The notes under the pieces are model-generated. The model made no database searches. It was not told where the DNA came from and was given only the letters and a program-made list of their open reading frames with translations. The position numbers and the translations under genes are program-made. A stretch of DNA of 16,363 nt from Bacteroidota bacterium (GTDB lineage Bacteria > Bacteroidota > Bacteroidia > Flavobacteriales_D > JABDKJ01), in contig JAQCAN010000027.1 of assembly GCA_027621335.1 (NCBI GenBank), positions 1 through 16,363 of the forward strand. Direction: 5' to 3'. Positions 1 through 6,666 of this stretch are shown one piece after another (the stretch's first letter is position 1; the number at the start of each line of letters is the position of its first letter).

Positions 1-407
1 CGGCCATAACATCTCTTTGCTTCTTCCACATTCTCCAAAGCTGCGTAGGACTCACCCAAGTGGTAATAGACATCCGAGTATGTTGATGTCTCATCCTTTC
101 GCGCAACCATTTCCAAGCGCTCTATCGCTTTCTCGTATTGTCCGGTCTGTATGGAAAAAAGGCCCAGATACCAAGAGGCATCGATATTCTCAGGATCATT
201 CTCTATGATTTCTCTGAGCTTCAATATCCCCTGCATCGGATTTTCTCCGTTGACCAGTGCAACCGCCTCCTGAACTTTGTCATCCACGGCAGTCACCTGA
301 GCGACTTCTTGTGTCTTGGACTTTGGCAATCGTGGTGCCAGCAAAAAAAGAACGAACAGTACTAGCGCTAAAACAGCGGCAATCAACCTTTTGGTCTCAG
401 GCTTCAT
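1..407 (-). CDS. Membrane-anchored TPR-repeat protein (3' end beyond window)
   Basis: About 135 residues are visible before the reading frame runs off the left edge. It starts at the ATG complementary to 405-407, one base after the HU stop codon, so the two genes are very likely co-transcribed. The N-terminus has a short basic stretch (MKPETKR), then a hydrophobic segment at about residues 8-23 that should be a signal anchor. From about residue 65 the sequence has tetratricopeptide character: the pattern W-Y-L-G-L ... G-Q-Y-E-K-A-I followed by Y-Y-H-L-G-E-S-Y ... A-K is two TPR helices pairs. TPRs mediate protein-protein contacts; nothing visible indicates the partner. Small TPR proteins next to HU are common in Bacteroidota (recalled). 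Specific function unknown. Confidence 0.8.
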   Translation of the reverse strand, partial: MKPETKRLIAAVLALVLFVLFLLAPRLPKSKTQEVAQVTAVDDKVQEAVALVNGENPMQGILKLREIIENDPENIDASWYLGLFSIQTGQYEKAIERLEMVARKDETSTYSDVYYHLGESYAALENVEEAKRCYG

Positions 408-408
408 G

Positions 409-699
409 TCACTTCACTTTAACGCTTTTTTTGACCTTATCTACAAAGGTCTTGGCCGGCTTGAAAGCCGGTATATTGTGGGCGGGGATGACGATGGTGG
501 TATTCTTAGAGATATTCCTACCGGTCTTCTCTGCCCTGGTCTTAACAATGAAACTTCCAAAACCTCTGAGGTATACGTTATCTCCTTTAGATAGCGAGTC
601 CTTCACTTCATTCATGAATGCTTCCACGATGGCTTGGATCTCTGACTTCTCTAATCCTGTTTTCCCAGCTATCTCAGTAACTATCTCTGCTTTGGTCAT
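409..699 (-). CDS. hup: HU family DNA-binding protein
   Basis: A 96-residue histone-like nucleoid protein that binds and bends DNA as a dimer. The ATG at 697-699 was chosen because the HU fold begins exactly there (MTKAEIVTEIAGKTGLEK). The frame is open further upstream but encodes nothing HU-like. Residues 1-45 form the helical dimerisation part. The signature G-F-G-S-F is at about 47-51, and the DNA-binding arm (EKTGRNISKNTT ... IPAFKPAK) follows. The arm-tip Pro of E. coli HU (GRNP) is Ile here (GRNI), which I recall as usual for the Bacteroidota subfamily. The tail is lysine-rich. It is divergent from mutY and precedes the TPR gene by one base. Confidence 0.95.
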   Translation of the reverse strand: MTKAEIVTEIAGKTGLEKSEIQAIVEAFMNEVKDSLSKGDNVYLRGFGSFIVKTRAEKTGRNISKNTTIVIPAHNIPAFKPAKTFVDKVKKSVKVK

Positions 700-752
700 T
701 GAAATAAAATATTTTCGTTCCGCGAAAGGCTTACTTACCTCAAGAGGGGGCG

Positions 753-784
753 TAAAGATATACCGATTATGGCAATGATGAAAA
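753..784 (-). promoter_or_regulatory. Candidate Bacteroidota-type promoter for HU operon
   Basis: In the HU-mutY divergent gap the minus strand reads TATCTTTA (complement of 753-760), one base off the Bacteroidota -7 consensus TAnnTTTG. A TTTT run (complement of 781-784) lies 20 bases upstream in the position of the -33 TTTG element. A start site a few bases downstream would leave a 5' leader of roughly 45 nt. That leader contains a short inverted repeat (TTTCG ... CGAAA, 713-727). This is pattern matching only. Confidence 0.4.
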
Positions 785-811
785 CATTTCAACAAAAAGT
801 CCCCTGAGCCG

Positions 812-1870
812 TTGAAATCCTCCAATTTCCCCCCTTCCAAGATCGCGGCCGACCTTCTCTCCTCATGGTTCCTCGAACACCAACGTGAGCTTCCTTGGCG
901 GACCGACAAGGAGCCTTACCGCATCTGGCTATCAGAGGTCATCCTTCAGCAGACCCAAGTGTCACAGGGGCTCCCATACTTCCAAGCCTTCGTAGCTGCT
1001 TTTCCTGACGTCCATGCGCTGGCCATGGCTTCCGAAGATGCAGTGCTCAACCAATGGCAGGGTCTGGGTTATTATAGCCGTGCGAGGAACCTCCACAAGA
1101 CGGCCAAGTTTGTCTCAATGCAATTGAATGGCGTCTTTCCTAAGAGCTATTCCGGACTTTTGGAACTCCCTGGAATCGGCCCTTACACAGCAGCCGCCAT
1201 AGCCTCCATTTGCTATGAAGAGGCCGTACCTGTTGTGGATGGGAATGTCCAGAGGGTCATCGCACGTCATTTTCTGGTGGAGGAAGCGGTCAACTCCAGT
1301 GTCGGAGCTAAGATGGTCCACGCTCTTTCCAAGGAATGGATCAAGGGGCAGACTCCTTCTGTTTTCAATCAAGCGATGATGGAACTCGGGGCCCTGGTCT
1401 GTAGGCCCAAAGCCCCTCTTTGCTCAGCTTGCCCGATTGCGGATACGTGCATGGCCCTGCGGATAGGGGTGGTCAGTGAGTTGCCAGTGAAACGCCCCAA
1501 GAAACCTCCCGTAGACCGTTACCTGCACTTCAGCATCCCTATCCAAGAAGGGAAGACGCAACTGATCAAGAGAGGTGACGGCAGCATCTGGGCTGGCCTT
1601 TACGAATTCCCCAATGAAGAGTTGGATGAGAAGTCTTTCAGGTCATTGAAAGGGCGACTATCCAAGTCAGGAAAGATGCCCCCCCCGACCTTGACGCATC
1701 TCCTCAGCCATCAGCGCATCCACGCGCTGTTCAGCTTATCTCATCAACCCTTCAAGTCCCCAGAGAATTCAGTGAGGGTCGCCTTGGATGAATTACAGGA
1801 CTATCCGATGTCTCGACTGATGAGCCGCTTCTTGGATGGTTTTACACTTCTCGACCTTCCTGCAGCGTAG
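812..1870 (+). CDS. mutY: A/G-specific adenine DNA glycosylase MutY
   Basis: A base-excision repair enzyme that removes adenine mispaired with 8-oxoguanine. At 352 residues it has normal MutY length. Visible features: catalytic Glu42 in W-L-S-E-V-I-L-Q-Q-T-Q; helix-hairpin-helix L-P-G-I-G-P-Y-T-A at 119-127; catalytic Asp143 in V-V-D-G-N-V; and the 4Fe-4S ligands Cys197, Cys204, Cys207 and Cys213 (C-X6-C-X2-C-X5-C). The C-terminal part (about 235-350) fits the NUDIX-like 8-oxoG recognition domain. The start is TTG at 812: a stop at 779-781 closes the frame upstream, no ATG lies between, and the first internal Met (residue 72) would delete the catalytic Glu. A run of eight C (1679-1686) encodes prolines 290-292. 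Ssb follows after about 50 bases. Confidence 0.95.
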   Translation: MKSSNFPPSKIAADLLSSWFLEHQRELPWRTDKEPYRIWLSEVILQQTQVSQGLPYFQAFVAAFPDVHALAMASEDAVLNQWQGLGYYSRARNLHKTAKFVSMQLNGVFPKSYSGLLELPGIGPYTAAAIASICYEEAVPVVDGNVQRVIARHFLVEEAVNSSVGAKMVHALSKEWIKGQTPSVFNQAMMELGALVCRPKAPLCSACPIADTCMALRIGVVSELPVKRPKKPPVDRYLHFSIPIQEGKTQLIKRGDGSIWAGLYEFPNEELDEKSFRSLKGRLSKSGKMPPPTLTHLLSHQRIHALFSLSHQPFKSPENSVRVALDELQDYPMSRLMSRFLDGFTLLDLPAA

Positions 1871-1889
1871 AGCCTAACGCTGTTAACCG

Positions 1890-1897
1890 TATCTTTG
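1890..1897 (+). promoter_or_regulatory. Candidate -7 promoter element upstream of ssb
   Basis: TATCTTTG is an exact match to the Bacteroidota -7 consensus TAnnTTTG. It lies 21 bases before the ssb ATG in the short mutY-ssb gap. No good TTTG is seen at the -33 position, so ssb-gldE-gldD may have its own promoter, but the call rests on one box. Confidence 0.45.
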
Positions 1898-1918
1898 ACT
1901 TCTCAAAAACTTCAACCC

Positions 1919-2371
1919 ATGGCAGGTATCAACAAAGTCATTCTCGTAGGAAATCTTGGCAAGGACCCTGAAGTCCGACATCTTGAAGGTGGTTCAGCTG
2001 TAGCTAATTTCACACTCGCCACCTCAGAGAACTATACTGATAAGAATGGTCAAAGGGTCACTCAGACCGAGTGGCACAATGTGGTCTTGTGGAGGCGTCA
2101 GGCGGAGATCGCTGAGAAATACCTCAGCAAGGGACGTCAGGTATACATCGAAGGGAAACTGAGGACCCGCAGTTGGACGGATAGGGATGGCAATACGCGC
2201 TATACCACCGAGGTGGTCGGAGACGTGCTCCAGTTGCTCGGAAGCCGACCTGAAGAGTCCGCGTCCAATGATTCCAGTGAGGCACAGGTCACTCATTCAG
2301 CACATGAAGAGAAGAAGGTGGGTTCTCCTTCGCTGGAACCCCAGGGACCTGACGATGACCTTCCATTCTGA
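1919..2371 (+). CDS. ssb: Single-stranded DNA-binding protein SSB
   Basis: A 150-residue SSB that coats single-stranded DNA in replication, recombination and repair. The ATG at 1919 gives the family N-terminus MAGINKVILVGNLGKDPEVR; an upstream in-frame TTG (1895) would add eight atypical residues and overlap the predicted promoter box. The OB fold spans about residues 3-108 and contains N-F-T-L-A-T, the W-H-N-V-V-L-W strand, and Y-I-E-G-K-L-R-T-R. A Ser/Glu-rich disordered linker follows. The acidic tip D-D-D-L-P-F is the conserved partner-recruiting tail. The gene sits between mutY and gldE, an order recurrent in Bacteroidota. Confidence 0.96.
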   Translation: MAGINKVILVGNLGKDPEVRHLEGGSAVANFTLATSENYTDKNGQRVTQTEWHNVVLWRRQAEIAEKYLSKGRQVYIEGKLRTRSWTDRDGNTRYTTEVVGDVLQLLGSRPEESASNDSSEAQVTHSAHEEKKVGSPSLEPQGPDDDLPF

Positions 2372-2430
2372 TGGATAAAGGTTCGTTCGTATCTTGCTCC
2401 AATCGTTCTAAACGCAGAGACTTCTAAGCT

Positions 2431-3765
2431 TTGGAACCTCCCCAACTCCTTCATGCATTGGATGTCCTACTGTTCTTCAAACCCTTGGAGCCCAGCATCA
2501 TTCTTGTCCTGATTGCCATACTCGTCCTGTTGGTATTGTCTGCGCTCATCTCTGGTTCAGAAGTGGCTTTCTTTTCACTCAATCCTACACAGCTGGATGA
2601 CTTGAATTCGTCCAATGATGAAGAGGACCAGCGCTTGATCGCCCTGCTGAATGCTCCAGAACAACTACTGGCCACAGTGCTTATCTGTAACAACTTGGTG
2701 AATGTGGCCATCATCGTTCTGTCCACTGTCCTTGTTGAAGGGGTCCTGGATTTCAATCAGATCACAGAACTGCAGGGCTTTCTCATCCAAGTGGTGGCCG
2801 TGACCTTCCTCATCCTAATGGCTGGAGAGGTCATCCCCAAGGTGTACGCGAGCACGCACAATCTGAAGATGGCCAAGTTCATGACCTTCCCTTTGGGCAT
2901 CATGAACTCCGTCCTCGCGCCAATGAGTCGGTCCATGATCGCCCTCAGTCGTTTTTTCAAGCGTTTCGTCAAAAATAGGAACGACCTTACCGTAGGGCAC
3001 TTGGAACATGCCCTTGAAATCACCAAGGAGGATACCTCCACAGAGGAAAGCCGCATCCTGGAAGGCATCGTGAAATTTGGGAATACCGATGTGAAGCAGG
3101 TGATGACGCCTAGAGTTGATGCCTTTGCTGTCGATATAAAGACCGACTATGGCACTCTCTTGGAAAAGGTGGTGGAAATGGGCTTTTCAAGAGTCCCCGT
3201 GTACAGGGATTCATTGGACCAGATCGTAGGATTGCTCTATCTGAAGGACCTGCTGCCCTTCATCGACATCAAGAATCTGAGCTGGCAGAAACTGATCAAA
3301 GAGGCCTACTTCGTTCCTGAGAGCAAGAAGATCGATGACCTGTTAAAGGAGTTCCAGGGCATGAAGCGCCACTTGGCCATCGTGGTGGATGAGTATGGTG
3401 GCACTTCTGGCATCATCACCTTGGAGGACGTCATCGAGGAAATCGTTGGGGAGATCACCGATGAATTCGATGAAACAGACCTTAATTACACCAAGATCGA
3501 TGAATGCAATTACGTCATGGAGGGAAAAACACCTTTGATCGACATGTATCGCATCTTGGATATCGAAGGGGCTGACTTCGAGGCATTAAAGGGGGAGGCC
3601 GACACCTTGGCTGGCTTCATCATCGAGCAGGCGGGCAAGATCCCTCTGAAGAATGAACGCATTGATTTCGGAGCATACACCTTCATCATAGAAGCGGCCG
3701 ACAGGCGTAAGATCCGTCAGGTGAAAGTGACCATCCCGCAAGAAAATCCAGAAGATGCGGGTTGA
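2431..3765 (+). CDS. gldE: Gliding motility-associated membrane protein GldE (CNNM/CorC-like)
   Basis: A 444-residue integral membrane protein of the HlyC/CorC (CNNM) family. In Flavobacterium johnsoniae GldE works with GldD in gliding and type IX secretion; its exact role is unsettled. The N-terminal DUF21/CNNM region has hydrophobic segments at about 22-40, 80-101 and 115-132, with the family stretch S-G-S-E-V-A-F-F-S-L at 41-50. CBS1 is about 224-282 (V-M-T-P-R-V-D, then F-S-R-V-P-V-Y). CBS2 is about 290-345 (V-V-D-E-Y-G-G-T-S-G-I-I-T-L-E-D). The CorC_HlyC domain is about 355-438. The start is TTG (2431): a stop at 2425 closes the frame and the first in-frame ATG is near residue 130. A weak -7-like box TATCTTGC lies at 2390-2397. 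It overlaps gldD by 11 bases. Confidence 0.92.
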   Translation: MEPPQLLHALDVLLFFKPLEPSIILVLIAILVLLVLSALISGSEVAFFSLNPTQLDDLNSSNDEEDQRLIALLNAPEQLLATVLICNNLVNVAIIVLSTVLVEGVLDFNQITELQGFLIQVVAVTFLILMAGEVIPKVYASTHNLKMAKFMTFPLGIMNSVLAPMSRSMIALSRFFKRFVKNRNDLTVGHLEHALEITKEDTSTEESRILEGIVKFGNTDVKQVMTPRVDAFAVDIKTDYGTLLEKVVEMGFSRVPVYRDSLDQIVGLLYLKDLLPFIDIKNLSWQKLIKEAYFVPESKKIDDLLKEFQGMKRHLAIVVDEYGGTSGIITLEDVIEEIVGEITDEFDETDLNYTKIDECNYVMEGKTPLIDMYRILDIEGADFEALKGEADTLAGFIIEQAGKIPLKNERIDFGAYTFIIEAADRRKIRQVKVTIPQENPEDAG

Positions 3766-4324
3766 AGTCCTTGTGAGCTTATTTATGGTCTGTCTCTTCT
3801 TTTCTTGCGAAGAACCGGTCAACCCCAAGCCCAAAGGACAATTGCGCCTCGCCCTGCCCGAACATAGCTACCGGCCCTTGGACATGCCCTGCCCATTCGA
3901 GTCCGAGATTCCAGAATACAGCATGACCCATCTCCGGAAGAACGAGGATGGTAACTGTTGGTTCAACCTGAGCTTTCCCAAGCAGAAGGCGACCCTCCAT
4001 TTCACATACAAACCCGTGGAAGGGAATCTTGACATAATGGTGGATGAGGCCATCAAGCTCACCTATGACCATCATATCAAAGCGGACGGCATCAATAGCA
4101 AGAACTACATTGACACTTTACACCATGTCTATGGCACCCTTTTCGAAGTGACAGGAGAGGTGGCGAGCAGCACACAGTTCTACCTTACCGATAGCACCAC
4201 CCACTTCCTGCGTGCATCCCTCTATTTCAATGCGGCCCCAAATCAAGATTCACTAGCCCCCGTCACAGCTTTCATCCGTGAGGACATCCTGCATTTCATG
4301 GAGTCGCTGCGCTGGAAGAAGTGA
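3755..4324 (+). CDS. gldD: Gliding motility lipoprotein GldD
   Basis: A 189-residue lipoprotein of the GldD family, required for gliding and linked to type IX secretion function in F. johnsoniae. The N-terminus has a short hydrophobic signal with a lipobox ending L-F-F-S-C, so Cys18 should be the lipidated first residue. Family landmarks follow in order: N-P-K-P-K-G-Q-L near 23-30, M-P-C-P-F-E at 44-49, N-C-W-F-N-L-S-F-P-K at 67-76, F-T-Y-K-P-V near 83-88, and Y-D-H-H-I-K-A-D-G-I-N near 104-114. The ATG at 3755 overlaps the gldE end by 11 bases, which suggests translational coupling. Its 3' end overlaps the convergent aspartate kinase gene by 29 bases. Confidence 0.93.
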   Translation: MRVEVLVSLFMVCLFFSCEEPVNPKPKGQLRLALPEHSYRPLDMPCPFESEIPEYSMTHLRKNEDGNCWFNLSFPKQKATLHFTYKPVEGNLDIMVDEAIKLTYDHHIKADGINSKNYIDTLHHVYGTLFEVTGEVASSTQFYLTDSTTHFLRASLYFNAAPNQDSLAPVTAFIREDILHFMESLRWKK

Positions 4325-5603
4325 AGCCGCCCTTGAGTACATAGCGTGCGGTCCTCCGGCTCTTCTGCTCCACCAGAACCTCTCTGTTAGTCAAGAGCTC
4401 TGCTAACTTGGCTTCGTTATAATGCCTTACCGTCAAAAGGGAAAGGCCTTGGTTATAAAGGGTCTTGTATTCCCCTGCACACTCCTTCATGAAGGCGTCT
4501 ACTCGTTCTCCCTTGTCATCCATACAGATCGAGAACGAAAGGGCTGAGTTCTGCATGAGGTTAGCTTTGAGGCCATGTTTGGCCAAGAGGGAGAAGATGT
4601 GGCTGAGGTTCTCCTCCATGATGAAGGAGAAATCCTGGGCGATGATGGAAATGAGGACTTGGTTCTGTTTGAAGATGTACGAAGCCCTTACTTGATCATG
4701 GCTCTCATCATGATGGATGCTGGTGCCTTCTGCCTCAGGATGAATGAAGGACCTCACATAGAGCGGGATGTCCTTGTTCTGGAGCGGTTTCAATGTCCTC
4801 GGGTGGATGACCGATGCTCCATAATAGCTCAACTCAATGGCTTCCTTATAGGACAGGGAAGAGATGCGTTCTGCCTCAGGAAAGAACTTAGGGTCGGCAT
4901 TGAGCATGCCCGGCACATCCTTCCAGATGCTGAGTTCAGAAGCGTCCAAGCTCCAAGCAATGATAGCTCCGGTATAGTCTGATCCCTCCCTGCCGAGGGT
5001 GGTGCTGTACTTTCCATCTGAAGCGATGAATCCTTGGGTGATCATCAGTCCTTTCCCTGTGATGGAATTGGAATTCATGATGCGGTTCCATCGTGTTTTC
5101 AGGTTGGCCTGGGTCGTGATAAAATCGACCTCGGCTTCTCTGAAACGGCTATCGGTCTTGATCATCTCTCTGGCATCCACCCATGTATTCGGCAACCCGG
5201 ACTCGTCCAGATATGCGCTGATGATGTGCGTGGAGATAAGCTCTCCATAGCTCACCACAGCGTCATAGGCCTGATCAAAAGGAACTTGCTTGACCTTCTC
5301 CAATTCTGATTCCAGTGCATCGAAGAGTTGATTCACCGTAAGGAACACCTCGTTTCCGCTGAATGGAAAGAGGCCATCCAGAATTCCAGTGTGAAAGGCC
5401 TTCAACTCTAGGAGCATCTGACCTCGGGTGGGAAGCATCTGTTTATAGGCCTCAATGAGACTCTCCAAGGCATTGGTCGTCTTTCCCATGGCCGATACCA
5501 CCACCCAAAGGTCATCATCCGCATAGTCCTTGATGATGCGCCCAACATTCTCTACCGCTTCTGCACTTTTCACGGAGGCCCCTCCGAACTTATATACTTT
5601 CAT
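4296..5603 (-). CDS. lysC: Aspartate kinase (monofunctional)
   Basis: Catalyses ATP-dependent phosphorylation of L-aspartate, the entry step to lysine/diaminopimelate, threonine and methionine. At 435 residues it is a monofunctional enzyme without a homoserine dehydrogenase domain. The amino-acid kinase domain opens with K-F-G-G-A-S-V-K (5-12). It includes the phosphate/substrate-binding L-G-R-E-G-S-D-Y-T-G-A (203-213) and W-K-D-V-P-G-M-L-N-A-D-P (227-238). The Y-G-A-S-V-I-H-P-R-T-L motif is at 261-271. Residues about 315-435 form ACT-type regulatory sequence, so allosteric feedback is likely, but the effector cannot be read. The ATG shares one base with the stop of the upstream acetyltransferase gene (TAATG), indicating coupling. 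Confidence 0.93.
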   Translation of the reverse strand: MKVYKFGGASVKSAEAVENVGRIIKDYADDDLWVVVSAMGKTTNALESLIEAYKQMLPTRGQMLLELKAFHTGILDGLFPFSGNEVFLTVNQLFDALESELEKVKQVPFDQAYDAVVSYGELISTHIISAYLDESGLPNTWVDAREMIKTDSRFREAEVDFITTQANLKTRWNRIMNSNSITGKGLMITQGFIASDGKYSTTLGREGSDYTGAIIAWSLDASELSIWKDVPGMLNADPKFFPEAERISSLSYKEAIELSYYGASVIHPRTLKPLQNKDIPLYVRSFIHPEAEGTSIHHDESHDQVRASYIFKQNQVLISIIAQDFSFIMEENLSHIFSLLAKHGLKANLMQNSALSFSICMDDKGERVDAFMKECAGEYKTLYNQGLSLLTVRHYNEAKLAELLTNREVLVEQKSRRTARYVLKGGFTSSSAATP

Positions 5604-6070
5604 TACTCAGGAAATGTGATTCTACCATTCAACCATGAGGAGTCGAATTGGCTGCCCAAAGCTTCATAGAACTTTATGGCCGGCTCATTCCAGTCCAAGA
5701 CCTGCCACTCCAATCGTCTGTACCCCTCTTTTCTGCACACTTCGATGAGGGCCATGAAGAGAGCTTTGCCTAGTCCTTTTCCTCGTTCGGATTCCTTTAC
5801 CACCAGGTCCTCTAGATACAAGGTCCTTCCTTTCCAAGTGGAATATCTAGGATAGAAGATGGCCATTCCCTGAACGTCCCCCTTCTCCTCTGCGACCAGA
5901 CATTCAAACGCAGCACGATCGCCAAAACCATCTTTGATGAGGTCTTCTGACGTCAGCTCCGCTTCATCGCCCTCCTTCTCATATTCGGCCAATGCCTTAA
6001 TCAAGGAGGCTACTTGACCCATATCTTCCTTTACTGCTTTTCTGATGCTCCACTCCATGCTATTCGACAT
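5603..6070 (-). CDS. GNAT family N-acetyltransferase
   Basis: A 155-residue acetyl-CoA-dependent acetyltransferase. The GNAT core is visible as Y-L-E-D-L-V-V at 85-91, then the CoA pyrophosphate-binding loop E-R-G-K-G-L-G-K-A-L (95-104), and the C-terminal L-D-W-N-E-P-A-I-K-F-Y (125-135). These motifs resemble the diamine (spermidine/spermine or thialysine) N-acetyltransferase branch, but the substrate is not certain. The start may be at 6070 (MSNSMEW, overlapping gldH by 11 bases) or at 6058 (MEWS, one base after the gldH stop). It lies between gldH and aspartate kinase with overlaps at both ends, so it is part of that operon. Confidence 0.88.
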   Translation of the reverse strand: MSNSMEWSIRKAVKEDMGQVASLIKALAEYEKEGDEAELTSEDLIKDGFGDRAAFECLVAEEKGDVQGMAIFYPRYSTWKGRTLYLEDLVVKESERGKGLGKALFMALIEVCRKEGYRRLEWQVLDWNEPAIKFYEALGSQFDSSWLNGRITFPE

Positions 6071-6548
6071 AAGCGACCTCCACTCCTACCGACTGTATTC
6101 CTTTCAATTCGACATCGCGCATGGCATGACGGATCTTGAAGCGATAATCCCCTGGTAGTGGGAATTTCTTCCTGTGTTTGAAGAGGATGTGGCAGTCATA
6201 ATACCCCCCCGCCCCTTTGCCTATCCAACGTCCATCAGGATAGGCCAGATCAACGCTGAGTGTATCCACCATCTTTCGCCCATTAGGGAAGACCAGGTCG
6301 ATGAACAGATAGATGTTCTGATAGGGATACTCATTGGAATTCCTAAGGTCGATGTAGTAGTCAAAGGTGCTGGACGTGTCCTGTATCGCCATGTCTATGA
6401 CGACCACATCCTCTGCCTCCCACTCTCCACTCTGGATGTCCTTTTTCCCGGCTTGGTATAATGAATTGCTGCAACCGAATAGTGCCATCATGATGACCGA
6501 CACGGCCAGACTTCTGCTTTGTATCATTGTCTTCAGGGGCTTTTGCAT
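6060..6548 (-). CDS. gldH: Gliding motility lipoprotein GldH
   Basis: About 162 residues. GldH is an inner/periplasm-facing lipoprotein required for gliding in F. johnsoniae. The signal has a basic start (MQKPLKTMIQSR), a hydrophobic core and the lipobox A-L-F-G-C. Family features include D-Y-Y-I-D-L-R-N-S-N-E-Y-P-Y-Q-N-I-Y-L-F, then F-P-N-G-R ... D-T-L-S-V-D-L-A, and the G-K-G-A-G-G-Y-Y-D segment. The frame is open to an ATG at 6596, but the extra N-terminus is not signal-like. ATG 6548 or 6527 both give a good lipoprotein signal; 6548 was chosen for its positive charges. It lies 118 bases downstream of holB, possibly with its own promoter. Confidence 0.88.
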   Translation of the reverse strand: MQKPLKTMIQSRSLAVSVIMMALFGCSNSLYQAGKKDIQSGEWEAEDVVVIDMAIQDTSSTFDYYIDLRNSNEYPYQNIYLFIDLVFPNGRKMVDTLSVDLAYPDGRWIGKGAGGYYDCHILFKHRKKFPLPGDYRFKIRHAMRDVELKGIQSVGVEVAYVE

Positions 6549-6623
6549 TGGGACGCTCAAGTGTAAGGTTCTTTTAATCCGATCACACCGTCTCACTTAT
6601 TATTTCTGCAAGGTGGAATGGTG

Positions 6624-6631
6624 AAAATATA
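6624..6631 (-). promoter_or_regulatory. Candidate -7 element upstream of gldH
   Basis: The minus strand reads TATATTTT (complement of 6624-6631) in the holB-gldH gap, two bases short of nothing but the terminal G of TAnnTTTG. No clear -33 TTTG at the expected distance. A leader of about 70 nt would precede the preferred gldH start. Weak evidence; read-through from holB is equally possible. Confidence 0.28.
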
Positions 6632-6666
6632 CGGGCAAGCCGAATGCAACGTCCCAATCGTTCCGC

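Noticed and set aside
257..778. 173-codon plus-strand open frame across HU
   Set aside because: Antisense to the well-supported HU gene and the TPR gene; its translation shows no recognisable domain.
4325..4360. Possible terminator after gldD
   Set aside because: No GC-rich hairpin followed by a T run is seen; the region is coding for aspartate kinase on the other strand.
4724..4885. Short direct repeat (ttctgcctcagga) within aspartate kinase
   Set aside because: Both copies encode the tetrapeptide P-E-A-E in separate conserved places; coincidental codon choice.
6204..6210. Seven-base C run inside gldH
   Set aside because: Too short to argue for slippage, and it encodes the family Gly-rich G-A-G-G segment, so protein constraint explains it.
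6547..6658. Nine-base inverted repeat ATTGGGACG (6547-6555) and CGTCCCAAT (6650-6658) around the gldH promoter region
   Set aside because: Arms of nine bases with a loop near 94 bases are expected several times by chance in a window of this size; no supporting regulator or second site.
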